From IMG/VR virus record IMGVR_UViG_3300036795_000110, positions 1-61,623 of that record: a stretch of 61,623 nt of DNA. The stretch is one strand, 5' to 3'. The notes beneath the pieces are model-generated. The model did no database searches, was not told the DNA's origin, and saw nothing but the letters and a program-made list of their open reading frames with translations. The DNA is from a virus. Positions 39,765 to 46,448 of this stretch are shown piece by piece (the first letter of the stretch is position 1; each line of letters starts with the position of its first letter). The translations under genes were made by a program, and so were the position numbers.

Positions 39765-40242
39765 TAGTGCTCGTCGGGCTCTCCGTGACCGAGGGAGACA
39801 CTGGGACGCCGGACAGGTCCGTCGAGCCCGGCGTACCGGTCGGAAAGACGGAGACGGTCACGGAGGGCCGCGGGGACGGTGCCGGGCCAGGTGCCGTCCC
39901 CGTCAGCGTGGTCCCATGCTCCTGGCGGCCCGTTACGATCGAGGTCAGCGGCTTAGCTGCTGCCGCCTCGACTGCCGTCAGGCCCACCGGTAGCCCCACC
40001 GCCGCGATACCGGCGATCGCCCCCGCCTTCCTCACGTGGTCGGGTAGCCGGCTGGCGTGGCGCCGTCCACGTTCCGCAAGGAGCGTGTACGCCTCGGAGG
40101 ACAGGCCGCTGACCACCGCCCCGCTAAAGGTACCGGCGATCGTCCCGCTGGTGCCGAACGTTGACCCAACTACCATCGAGGTAACCGCGGTCACCCCGCC
40201 GATGGCCAGTTTCATGGTCTTGTCGAAGGTCTCTTGCTTCAA
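39679..40242 (-). CDS. Membrane protein with Ser/Thr/Pro-rich tail (187 aa)
   Basis: TTG start (40240-40242) behind the shared leader TTTAGGCACAGACC. Residues about 10-48 are Gly/Thr/Ala-rich and hydrophobic (LAIGGVTAVTSMVVGSTFGT SGTIAG, split here). A second hydrophobic segment lies at about 72-90 (AGAIAGIAAVGLPVGLTAVE). The last 75 residues are Ser/Thr/Pro/Val repeats typical of a wall-spanning stalk. It may expose a tail outside the membrane. Function unknown. Confidence 0.6.
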   Translation of the reverse strand: MKQETFDKTMKLAIGGVTAVTSMVVGSTFGTSGTIAGTFSGAVVSGLSSEAYTLLAERGRRHASRLPDHVRKAGAIAGIAAVGLPVGLTAVEAAAAKPLTSIVTGRQEHGTTLTGTAPGPAPSPRPSVTVSVFPTGTPGSTDLSGVPVSPSVTESPTSTITVVPSPSVTVTPTLIPTLVPATPTAGG

Positions 40243-40251
40243 GGTCTGTGC

Positions 40252-40515
40252 CTAAAGGTTGTTGATGAATGCGTCCAGGTCCCACGCGCCGGACGGGTGG
40301 CGGTCGCCCCCGCGGACCATGCGCTCCTGCGGCCGGTCGCGCCGGGGGAAGCAGCGGAAGCAGTGGGCATCCTCGTCCGGCGGGGCGATGGCCAGCCTGG
40401 GCCAGGCCGCGGTATCGGTTTTGTTCTTGGCCGAGCACAGCGGCAGGCCGTCGCTGCTCAGTCTGTGCCACAGGGGACGGTGCCCGTTCCCCCCGGGCGA
40501 ACGGGCGTACGACAT
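40252..40515 (-). CDS. Small Cys-containing protein (87 aa)
   Basis: The ATG at 40513-40515 overlaps the preceding TGA (TGATG). MSYARSPGGNGHRPLWHRLS, then LPLCSAKNKTD ... AHCFRCFPRRDRP, which may bind zinc through three Cys and a His. It ends LDAFINNL. A similar short arrangement (HRLSSDG then LCxAKN) is common in small actinophage proteins. Function unknown. Confidence 0.65.
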   Translation of the reverse strand: MSYARSPGGNGHRPLWHRLSSDGLPLCSAKNKTDTAAWPRLAIAPPDEDAHCFRCFPRRDRPQERMVRGGDRHPSGAWDLDAFINNL

Positions 40516-40790
40516 CAGCAGTCGCACTCCCGCCCGCAGGTCTTACCGGCGGTTACGTTGTGCACCGGGATGTCCGGCAGGCGCTCCAGCTCGTAGGTAA
40601 ACGAGCCGTCCTCGTTGTCCGTGACCTCGATCACGCGATACATCTCAGTGCCGTTGATCTGGACCGTCTGGCCCCGGACCAGCTCGGGAGCGTCTGGCCC
40701 GTCCAGCCGCAGCTCGTAGCTCGACCTGGCCAGCGGGGCCACGGCGCCGACGATCGTGAAGCGGGTTCCGTCTGTGTGTACCACGCTCAT
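40515..40790 (-). CDS. Small beta protein, unknown (91 aa)
   Basis: The ATG at 40788-40790 overlaps the preceding TGA (TGATG). Strands GTRFTIVGAVAPLARSSYEL, GQTVQINGTEMYRVIEVTD and DGSFTYELERLPDI suggest a small beta barrel. It ends CGRECDC. Function unknown. Confidence 0.65.
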   Translation of the reverse strand: MSVVHTDGTRFTIVGAVAPLARSSYELRLDGPDAPELVRGQTVQINGTEMYRVIEVTDNEDGSFTYELERLPDIPVHNVTAGKTCGRECDC

Positions 40791-41164
40791 CACCTCCGCG
40801 GGGCCAGCTCGTCGGACGGATCGAGCCGCGACTCCAGGTCGCGAATGTAGCGAACGATGATGGACTCGGCCGCCTCGTCGCCGTCGTACCGGTCCGGAGC
40901 GTTCACCAGGCACTCCCCGATGAAGTCGTGATAGGCCGCGGTACTGACCGGGAAGTCCGCCGGAGCGTCCGTCACGTCCTGGCCGTGGCCGACCACCTCG
41001 AACACCTGGTCGAACAGTACCCGGCTGACCCGGACCCGGCCGTCCTCCACGTCCCCCACTACCTCGAAGGAGCTGCGCCCGAGGACCACCGACTGCGGCA
41101 GCCCCCGGGACAGCGCCAGGACCTTGGCCTCAGGTGCGAAGACCAGCTTGCCCGGACCCTTCAC
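40790..41164 (-). CDS. Small protein, unknown (124 aa)
   Basis: GTG start overlapping the small-terminase stop (GTGA). VKGPGKLVFAPEAKVLALSR, then FEVVGDVEDGRVRVSRVLFD and a C-terminal helix (ESIIVRYIRDLESRLDPSDE). Function unknown. Confidence 0.65.
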   Translation of the reverse strand: MKGPGKLVFAPEAKVLALSRGLPQSVVLGRSSFEVVGDVEDGRVRVSRVLFDQVFEVVGHGQDVTDAPADFPVSTAAYHDFIGECLVNAPDRYDGDEAAESIIVRYIRDLESRLDPSDELAPRR

Positions 41165-41754
41165 GTCACGGCCTCGTTACTGCCCTCGGGTACCGAGGGC
41201 AGGCCGTTCACGTTCAGCTCGTCGACCAGCCCGGCGATCTCCGCATCCAGCTCGCTGTTCTCCTGCTCCAGCTTGATCGTCACCGGCATGTCCAGGCCGT
41301 TCAGCTTGGCCCGCCGCTCCGCGATCTTGATCAGCGCCTGGACGGCGGCCAGCTCCGGCCCGTCGTCCCGCAGCGGCTCGTACAGCGGGATCGGCTTGCC
41401 GTTGTCGTCGTGGAATATCTCGTCCGTTTCCGGATCCCTGGCGAACCCGGTGAACGGACCGACGATCTTGCCGTGCTGCACGGTAATGTGGAACCGCTCC
41501 AGGACGGTCCGGGCGTGACGTTCGAGGTCGTTAAGCTTGAGGGTTTCTATTTGCCTCAGCTGGTCGGCCTCGGGTGACGGGTTTTCCTTCAGGTAGATGC
41601 TCACGGCCTGGTGGGCCGCCCCGGTACTGGTGTACCCGGCGATCGCCGCCACCTCGGCCCAGTTGTGGCCCTCGACCAGTGCCCGGATCGCCTTCTCGCG
41701 CTTCATCCGTGCCGTGGCCCGGCCCCGGGTGTTGGCGCTGTTCCGGTTTGGCAT
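41161..41754 (-). CDS. terS: Putative terminase small subunit
   Basis: A 197-residue protein with an N-terminal helix-turn-helix (KREKAIRALVEGHNWAEVAA IAGYTSTGAAHQAV, split here) followed by a long helical region (ETLKLNDLERHARTVLERFH) and a C-terminal helical segment (ALIKIAERRAKLNGLDMPVT), the plan of many actinophage small terminases that recognise the packaging site. It lies 5.4 kb from terL and in another transcription unit. A transcription factor is the main alternative. Confidence 0.65.
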   Translation of the reverse strand: MPNRNSANTRGRATARMKREKAIRALVEGHNWAEVAAIAGYTSTGAAHQAVSIYLKENPSPEADQLRQIETLKLNDLERHARTVLERFHITVQHGKIVGPFTGFARDPETDEIFHDDNGKPIPLYEPLRDDGPELAAVQALIKIAERRAKLNGLDMPVTIKLEQENSELDAEIAGLVDELNVNGLPSVPEGSNEAVT

Positions 41755-41906
41755 CAGCGCCTGCTCCTCTTCCGGCCCCTGTGCTGCAGGCGCCTAAGGT
41801 ACCGGCGCTCCTCCCGCAAGGTCATCGGCCGGCAGTTGTGCGCCTGGTCCTGGCACGGGCGGCCGATGTCCGTCAGGTACGTCTTGCTAGCCGACGATGA
41901 GGCCAC
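41754..41906 (-). CDS. Small basic protein with Cys/His (50 aa)
   Basis: GTG start (41904-41906) overlapping the previous gene by 20 bp; its TGA overlaps the next ATG. KTYLTDIGRPCQDQAHNCRP, then MTLREERRYLRRLQHRGRKR. The C-terminal half is a strongly basic helix suited to binding nucleic acid. Function unknown. Confidence 0.6.
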   Translation of the reverse strand: MASSSASKTYLTDIGRPCQDQAHNCRPMTLREERRYLRRLQHRGRKRSRR

Positions 41907-42525
41907 TGGCGCTCCGTCCCGGGATGCCCGGCATGGCCGGCATCTGCTGTCCGTTCGAATCTGGCGGCTCCGGCGCTGCCTGGAAGCACCCGACACAGCA
42001 GCCAGTTCCTCCGATCAGCATATCGGCTGGCTTTACCGGTGGCAACGCTCCCTCCGGCAGGTCCTTGCCCTCCTGGTACGCCTGCTGCCCGGCCAGCGTC
42101 GCGGCGTGCAGCTCCCCCATCCACTCCGGCGATCCTTCCTTCAGCCCTCTCTCGACCAGCACCACCGACAGCTTCATCGCGGCCAGCTTGTTGGCGTGGA
42201 CGCACGGGGTGCACGCGGGCCGCCAGCTCATTGCCTGGTGCCGGGCCGCCGCGATCTCCTGGGCCATCGCCCGGACCTGCTCGGGCGTGGGCTCCCCGTC
42301 CCGCTCGTCCTGGCGCTCCCTGAACTTCTCCTCCGCGGTCTTGAGGAATCCGGGCTTGCCGCCCGCCCCGCGCAGGATCTCGGTCACCGAGGCCCCCTCC
42401 GGCGCCCTGGACCCGGCCAGCTCGTCCATCGCCACCTGCGTGGGCTGCCTGCCTGCGATCGGCTGCCTGGCCGGCCGCCCCGTGCGCCGTCCGCCCCTCG
42501 GCTGCTTGCCCCGGTTGCCGCTCAC
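41887..42525 (-). CDS. Cys-rich protein, unknown (212 aa)
   Basis: GTG start (42523-42525) overlapping the tiny upstream gene (GTGA). The basic, Gly/Arg-rich start is followed by a helical middle (TAEEKFRERQDERDGEPTPE), then CTPCVHANKLAAMK and, 70 residues on, GCCVGCFQA, which may bind a metal. It ends in a Pro/Gly tail. Function unknown. Confidence 0.6.
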   Translation of the reverse strand: MSGNRGKQPRGGRRTGRPARQPIAGRQPTQVAMDELAGSRAPEGASVTEILRGAGGKPGFLKTAEEKFRERQDERDGEPTPEQVRAMAQEIAAARHQAMSWRPACTPCVHANKLAAMKLSVVLVERGLKEGSPEWMGELHAATLAGQQAYQEGKDLPEGALPPVKPADMLIGGTGCCVGCFQAAPEPPDSNGQQMPAMPGIPGRSASGLIVG

Positions 42526-42602
42526 CTGGTCCACCTCTCGTACAGGGTCCCGCAGTGGACCAGTGCCACCGCCAGGCACACGAATACCGCTAGTGTTATC
42601 AT
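42522..42602 (-). CDS. Tiny membrane protein (26 aa)
   Basis: MITLAVFVCLAVALVHCGTL, then YERWTR: one hydrophobic helix and a charged end. The ATG overlaps the dUTPase TGA (TGATG) and its TGA overlaps the next GTG, so it is coupled on both sides. Likely real although very short. Confidence 0.55.
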   Translation of the reverse strand: MITLAVFVCLAVALVHCGTLYERWTR

Positions 42603-43477
42603 CAGCCGCTGCTCCCGAATCCGCTTGTCCCACGCTCGCTATAGGGCAGGTCCTCCACCTTGTCCACCTGCTCGATCCGGATCTGGCCCAGCATGTTCGG
42701 CAGCACGATCATCTGCGCTATCCGCGTTCCCGCCGGGATGTGCAGGCAGTCCCCGTCGACCCGGGCTCCGCCCGCCACCTCGGGCACGCCGGACTGATCA
42801 GGCCGGTATACCATCGCCCGCAGTTCACCGCGCCAGCCCTCGTCGATGATGCCCGGCATCACCCACAGGCCCAGCCTGCTCCACGCTGAGGACCGGCCGG
42901 TGATCCAGCCGAACGTGCCCGGTGGCAGCGCCACCGTCACCCCGCACGGCACGTCCTTGCTCTGGCCCGGCCAGATATTCAGGTCCTTCGTGGTGGCCAG
43001 GTCCAGACCGCAGTCCCCCGGGAACGGGGCGGGCGGGAACGCCACCTTGTCCGGGTCGTCCAGCCGGACCGCCTGCAGCACGTTACCGTCCGCTACCCGG
43101 CGGTACTCCCGCCACCATTCCCACGCCCGGTCGCGCCGCACCGCCTCGTCGGCCAGGTCCCGGTCCGTCCGGCTCAGCTTGCGGTTGTCGGTGACCCTGG
43201 GCGGTACGTGGTTGCCGTCGCTGGCCGTCTGCGCCTGGCGCACCGACTCGGAGAACGGGCGGTCGCCCGTGATAGCGGTGGCCAGGTTCCGGATCTGATC
43301 TATCATCGAGCCGGACTTGTAGTGGGTCGCCTCGCGCAGCGACGCGATCAGGCCCCGGGCCAGCCGTTTGTTGTCCGGGGCCACCATCTCCAGCCACTCG
43401 ATCAGCTCCGGGACCAGCTCCGGGCCGCCGTCGAGGGTAACCTGCCAGTGGCCCTGGCCCGTGTCAGTCTTCGTCAT
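42602..43477 (-). CDS. dut: dUTPase-like enzyme with an N-terminal extension
   Basis: A 291-residue protein from the ATG 43475-43477. Residues about 150-291 carry the trimeric dUTPase/dCTP deaminase motifs: GDCGLDLAT (motif 1), TGRSSAWSRLGLWV (motif 2), PGIIDEGWRGELRAMVY (motif 3), AGTRIAQMIVLP (motif 4) and ERGTSGFGSSG (motif 5). It would hydrolyse dUTP to dUMP and keep uracil out of DNA. About 145 residues precede it (ELIEWLEMVAPDNKRLARGL, then SMIDQIRNLATAITG), a helical extension of unknown role. It lies in the nucleotide operon with mazZ and purZ. Confidence 0.85.
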   Translation of the reverse strand: MTKTDTGQGHWQVTLDGGPELVPELIEWLEMVAPDNKRLARGLIASLREATHYKSGSMIDQIRNLATAITGDRPFSESVRQAQTASDGNHVPPRVTDNRKLSRTDRDLADEAVRRDRAWEWWREYRRVADGNVLQAVRLDDPDKVAFPPAPFPGDCGLDLATTKDLNIWPGQSKDVPCGVTVALPPGTFGWITGRSSAWSRLGLWVMPGIIDEGWRGELRAMVYRPDQSGVPEVAGGARVDGDCLHIPAGTRIAQMIVLPNMLGQIRIEQVDKVEDLPYSERGTSGFGSSG

Positions 43478-43742
43478 CGTTGTCCTCAGCACCGTTGGCC
43501 AGCTGCGGGAACATCTGGGCCAGCGGGTGGTCTGCCGGGACCTGGATCGAGCCCAGCACGCCCGGCATCGGCATACCCATTCCTGGCATCAGGCCGGGGC
43601 CGGCGATCTTGGGCGTGGGCACGATACCGGCCCGCTGGCCCAGCCAGAACCATACCCGCTTACGAGCCTCAGGGTCCAGCGTCTCCAGCGTGCTGGCCAT
43701 ATCGAACATGGCCCGGGTCTCGGTCTCGACGGTCGTCTTCAC
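43464..43742 (-). CDS. Small protein, unknown (92 aa)
   Basis: I chose the GTG at 43740-43742, which overlaps the mazZ stop (TAGTG); an ATG at 43784 is possible. VKTTVETETRAMFDMASTLE, then ARKRVWFWLGQRAGIVPTPK, a Met/Pro/Gly tract and an acidic tail. It is coupled to mazZ and dUTPase. Function unknown. Confidence 0.6.
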   Translation of the reverse strand: MKTTVETETRAMFDMASTLETLDPEARKRVWFWLGQRAGIVPTPKIAGPGLMPGMGMPMPGVLGSIQVPADHPLAQMFPQLANGAEDNDDED

Positions 43743-44236
43743 TACATCCACCTTCCGTTGTCCCGGATAAACCGGGCCATCCATGAATATATCCCCAGAT
43801 CGTGCCAGGTATCCTCGCTGGGCTCCCGCCCCTTCTCCCACGCTCCGTACAGGCGCGCGGCCTTGCCCATCGCGTAGAACCCGCACGCCATCTCCAGCCC
43901 GGCCCGTTCGCGCGACTGGTGGTCCAGGTCCGACCCTTCCGGCAGCAGTGCCTCCATCGCCCGGCCCATGATCTTCAGGTCGCTGGCGCCGTACTCGATC
44001 GCCTTCGGCTTGAGCCGGGCCAGGTCCTCCTCGAACTTGGCCCGCAGCCACTTCTCGATCACCGCCCACCGCTCCTCGGCCGGGCTGGCCGCATCCGTCT
44101 TGGCTAGCCGGTGGTCGCAGCGGTTCTCCGGCCCCCATTCGCCGTATTCGACACCGCACCGGATGCACCGATCGTTGTTGGCCGGCTTCTTGTTGGTCCA
44201 GAGATGGCCTTGCATATCGAACCACTCGTCGCTCAC
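43742..44236 (-). CDS. mazZ: MazZ-type (MazG-like) nucleotide pyrophosphohydrolase
   Basis: A 164-residue protein; GTG start overlapping the purZ stop (GTGA). N-terminal CIRCGVEYGEWGPENRCDH looks like a zinc unit. Residues about 75-164 have the all-alpha MazG-like pattern of phage MazZ: KPKAIEYGASDLKIMGRAM, ERAGLEMACGFYAMGKAARL, then PSEDTWHDLGIYSWMARFI with acidic residues spaced to bind metal. Known MazZ enzymes convert dGTP (and GTP) to dGMP, the substrate of PurZ. The tight coupling purZ-mazZ supports that role in 2-aminoadenine synthesis. A general MazG-type house-cleaning function is the alternative. Confidence 0.8.
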   Translation of the reverse strand: MSDEWFDMQGHLWTNKKPANNDRCIRCGVEYGEWGPENRCDHRLAKTDAASPAEERWAVIEKWLRAKFEEDLARLKPKAIEYGASDLKIMGRAMEALLPEGSDLDHQSRERAGLEMACGFYAMGKAARLYGAWEKGREPSEDTWHDLGIYSWMARFIRDNGRWM

Positions 44237-45528
44237 TGGTGCCTCAGATCGATGAAGGAGGACGGGCCGGTACCGACGATGCCGATGGAGCAGCCCAGGT
44301 CGTACTCGGTCCGGGTGACCAGCTGGGTGAACCGGTCCCGGGTCTCCCCGCTGAGGTGGTCCAGGCTGGTCGCCCCGGCCGCCATCGGGACCGCGTGGTC
44401 GGCCATCGTAAGCGCGGCGCGGACCGGGCTGGCCGCCGGATCCCCGTAGCGGGGTCCGCCGTTCGCCAGGATGGCCTCGCGGGCCAGCGGGGCCTCCCAG
44501 TGGCCGACCCTCCGCACCTTGCGGGTAACGGTGGTCAGTTCCTGCGGCAGGCCCAGCTCCTCCCACGTCGTCTCGTCCATCAGCGGGCCGCTGTTCCCGG
44601 CTACGCGGATCGGGTAGGCACGGAATACCACCCACACCTCCAGCCGGGCTCCGCTGGTCCACGGGCTGATTCCGGCCATCGACAGCATGTCGATCGCGGT
44701 ACAGTCCGAGGAGGTGCACTGGGGATACTGCCCGGCATGGATGCCCAGGCCGTAGCCCTGGGTGCCCTCGACCAGGACCGCCCGCTGCCCGTCGATATAC
44801 GACCTGATGTGCATCATGGTGTCGGTGACGGTGAACCGGGCACCGATCCAGTTGTGATCGCGGGCCAGCCGGGCATCGCGCATCGTCCGGGCCGCGCGGG
44901 CCGCTCCCACGCCCTTACCGGTAGAGCCGATCCGCTCGGTGAGGCCGGGCAGGCCGGCCGGGTTCTCCCGGACCACGTGGATGGGCTCGATTATGGTGGC
45001 CTGCCGGTCGACGATCAGCCGCTCGCTGGCGTTGTAGCCCGCCTTGTCGAGCTGGTCGCACTCGCGCATCAGCAGGTCGGGCTCGATCTCGCTGCCCTGG
45101 GCGATGACCAGGGACTCGTCCGGGCTGCTGACCGCAGCCACGGGCACCTGCTGCAGGCGCCACGGGTGCTGGTGCGACGGGTGGACCTCGCCCTTGAAGT
45201 CTGCCAGCATTTCCGCCGGCTGGAGGCTGGCGCAGTCGGGATGGCACCTGCCCAGGACGGTGTGGCCCGCGTTGGGGCCGGCCACCCGGATGGACATCCC
45301 ACGCTGGTGCTCCGCGGCCAGGTAGCTGGCCACCGCCCCCTTGCCCTCGGACCCGTACTGGCCGCCGACCACTACCTGGAGTCTGCCCACTGGCCCATCC
45401 TCGATCCCTAGGTACTCGAACCGCATACCGTCCGGTAGCGGCATCAGCCTGTTCAGCCGGTCATTCACTGAGGCCACGCGCAGGGGGAGCACGTAGCGCT
45501 CCCAGAAACGCTGCTCGCTTGCCGTCAT
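44233..45528 (-). CDS. purZ: PurZ-type adenylosuccinate synthetase (2-aminoadenine pathway)
   Basis: A 431-residue member of the adenylosuccinate synthetase family. The P-loop-like VVVGGQYGSEGKG ends at residue 64, GPNAGHT follows at 84-90, and RIGSTGKGVGAARAAR, VLVEGTQGYGLGIHAG and SGARLEVWVVFRAYPIRVAG NSGP (split here) mark later motifs. Cellular PurA has GDEGKG; here the catalytic Asp is Ser (GSEGKG), as expected for phage PurZ, which joins Asp to dGMP on the way to dZMP. About 48 residues precede the P-loop, more than in PurA. The gene has its own dyad promoter with the ATG 6 nt after the -10. Confidence 0.85.
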   Translation of the reverse strand: MTASEQRFWERYVLPLRVASVNDRLNRLMPLPDGMRFEYLGIEDGPVGRLQVVVGGQYGSEGKGAVASYLAAEHQRGMSIRVAGPNAGHTVLGRCHPDCASLQPAEMLADFKGEVHPSHQHPWRLQQVPVAAVSSPDESLVIAQGSEIEPDLLMRECDQLDKAGYNASERLIVDRQATIIEPIHVVRENPAGLPGLTERIGSTGKGVGAARAARTMRDARLARDHNWIGARFTVTDTMMHIRSYIDGQRAVLVEGTQGYGLGIHAGQYPQCTSSDCTAIDMLSMAGISPWTSGARLEVWVVFRAYPIRVAGNSGPLMDETTWEELGLPQELTTVTRKVRRVGHWEAPLAREAILANGGPRYGDPAASPVRAALTMADHAVPMAAGATSLDHLSGETRDRFTQLVTRTEYDLGCSIGIVGTGPSSFIDLRHQ

Positions 45529-45534
45529 GGGGGG

Positions 45535-45564
45535 AGCCTAGCGGGGTCCTTGTCCGGGTGTCAA
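45535..45564 (-). promoter_or_regulatory. Dyad promoter/operator of purZ
   Basis: TTGACACCCGGACAA (45550-45564) and TAGGCT (45535-45540) with 18-nt spacing on the minus strand. CCCCCC and then the purZ ATG follow, so the transcript should begin at or next to the start codon. Confidence 0.8.
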
Positions 45565-45836
45565 TCCAGGGGGCGGAACGCCAGGATGACGATCATCCCG
45601 CCGCAGTGGGTGCACATCGCCAGCCTGGCCCGGACGTACTCTATAACCCGCGGGCGGCATTCGGCACAGATCGGCTTGACGTCCGCGCAGTAGCAGCGCA
45701 GGCACTGGCTGTCCATATAGAAGTCGGCCAGGTTATCGCACTCGACCAGGCCCCGGTCCCCGACCAGCCACTTCATCTCGCAGAAGCGGGGATCGCCGGT
45801 CGAGGGTTGCGAACCGTACACCATGTGCCGAAGCAT
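45561..45836 (-). CDS. Zinc-ribbon-like protein, unknown (91 aa)
   Basis: I chose the ATG at 45834-45836 (MLRHMVYGSQPSTGDPRFCE), where coding-type base use begins; an ATG at 45896 would add 20 residues. It holds CLRCYCADVKPICAECRPR and a final CTHCGG pair, enough cysteines for two zinc sites. It overlaps the RuvC-like gene by about 100 bp in another frame. Function unknown. Confidence 0.6.
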   Translation of the reverse strand: MLRHMVYGSQPSTGDPRFCEMKWLVGDRGLVECDNLADFYMDSQCLRCYCADVKPICAECRPRVIEYVRARLAMCTHCGGMIVILAFRPLD

Positions 45837-46311
45837 CTCGTCGGTGGGGTTTTCCTGGGAGATCGAAGTCTGGTCCTCGGTAAGCGAACCGGCCACTTCC
45901 CAGCCTCCTATCCTTCATCCGGAACCCTATTTTAGCCGCCTGAGCGCGGCCCTCTTTAAGGTTACCCTTGGGGTCCTGCAGGTAGACGGGCACGTCGACC
46001 CGGGAGGCGATGTACTTCACGACTCCCACGCACTGGGCGGTGGGGAACTCGCTGAACCCCTGCTCCCGGGCCATCCACGGGTAGAGCGCAAACCTCTCGA
46101 GTATTATCGCGCTGAGGTCCCGGGCGTGGTGCTCCAGCCACCCGTACAGGTCGGAGGGGTGGACCGTCATGGCCGCCATCAGCTGGATCTTGCCCAGCCG
46201 GGAGCAGTCGATCGCATCCGAGTAGCGGATACGCGGGAAGTCGTTTAGTTTGAACTCCGCCAGGCCGCACCACACGTCGCCCGGGTCGATGGCCGCGATC
46301 CGCCAGCTCAC
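45733..46311 (-). CDS. RuvC-like Holliday junction resolvase
   Basis: A 192-residue protein; GTG start overlapping the previous stop (GTGA). The RNase H-like fold is marked by WRIAAIDPGDVWCGLA (first Asp), AIILERFALYPW (catalytic Glu), and near the end GPDFDLPGKPHRRDASAHG (final His/Asp pair). It would cut branched DNA from recombination and replication. The last ~25 residues run over the following zinc-protein gene and have atypical codon use, so the functional protein probably ends soon after AHG. Confidence 0.75.
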   Translation of the reverse strand: MSWRIAAIDPGDVWCGLAEFKLNDFPRIRYSDAIDCSRLGKIQLMAAMTVHPSDLYGWLEHHARDLSAIILERFALYPWMAREQGFSEFPTAQCVGVVKYIASRVDVPVYLQDPKGNLKEGRAQAAKIGFRMKDRRLGSGRFAYRGPDFDLPGKPHRRDASAHGVRFATLDRRSPLLRDEVAGRGPGPGRVR

Positions 46312-46448
46312 GGGTACTCCCACTTGCGCCAGCCGGTGTGGCGGAACCCGGCGCGCTTAAGACGGCGGACCTCGATCGGCCAGGTAACGAAGTCCAGGAG
46401 GCGCCAGTACCACTCGCAGCCCGGACCGGGGGGCATCGCCCTGTCCAT
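46308..46448 (-). CDS. Small basic protein (46 aa)
   Basis: The ATG overlaps the polymerase stop (TGATG), and its TGA overlaps the RuvC-like start. MDRAMPPGPGCEWYWRLLDF, then VTWPIEVRRLKRAGFRHTGW. It is coupled on both sides and probably belongs to the replication operon. Function unknown. Confidence 0.6.
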   Translation of the reverse strand: MDRAMPPGPGCEWYWRLLDFVTWPIEVRRLKRAGFRHTGWRKWEYP

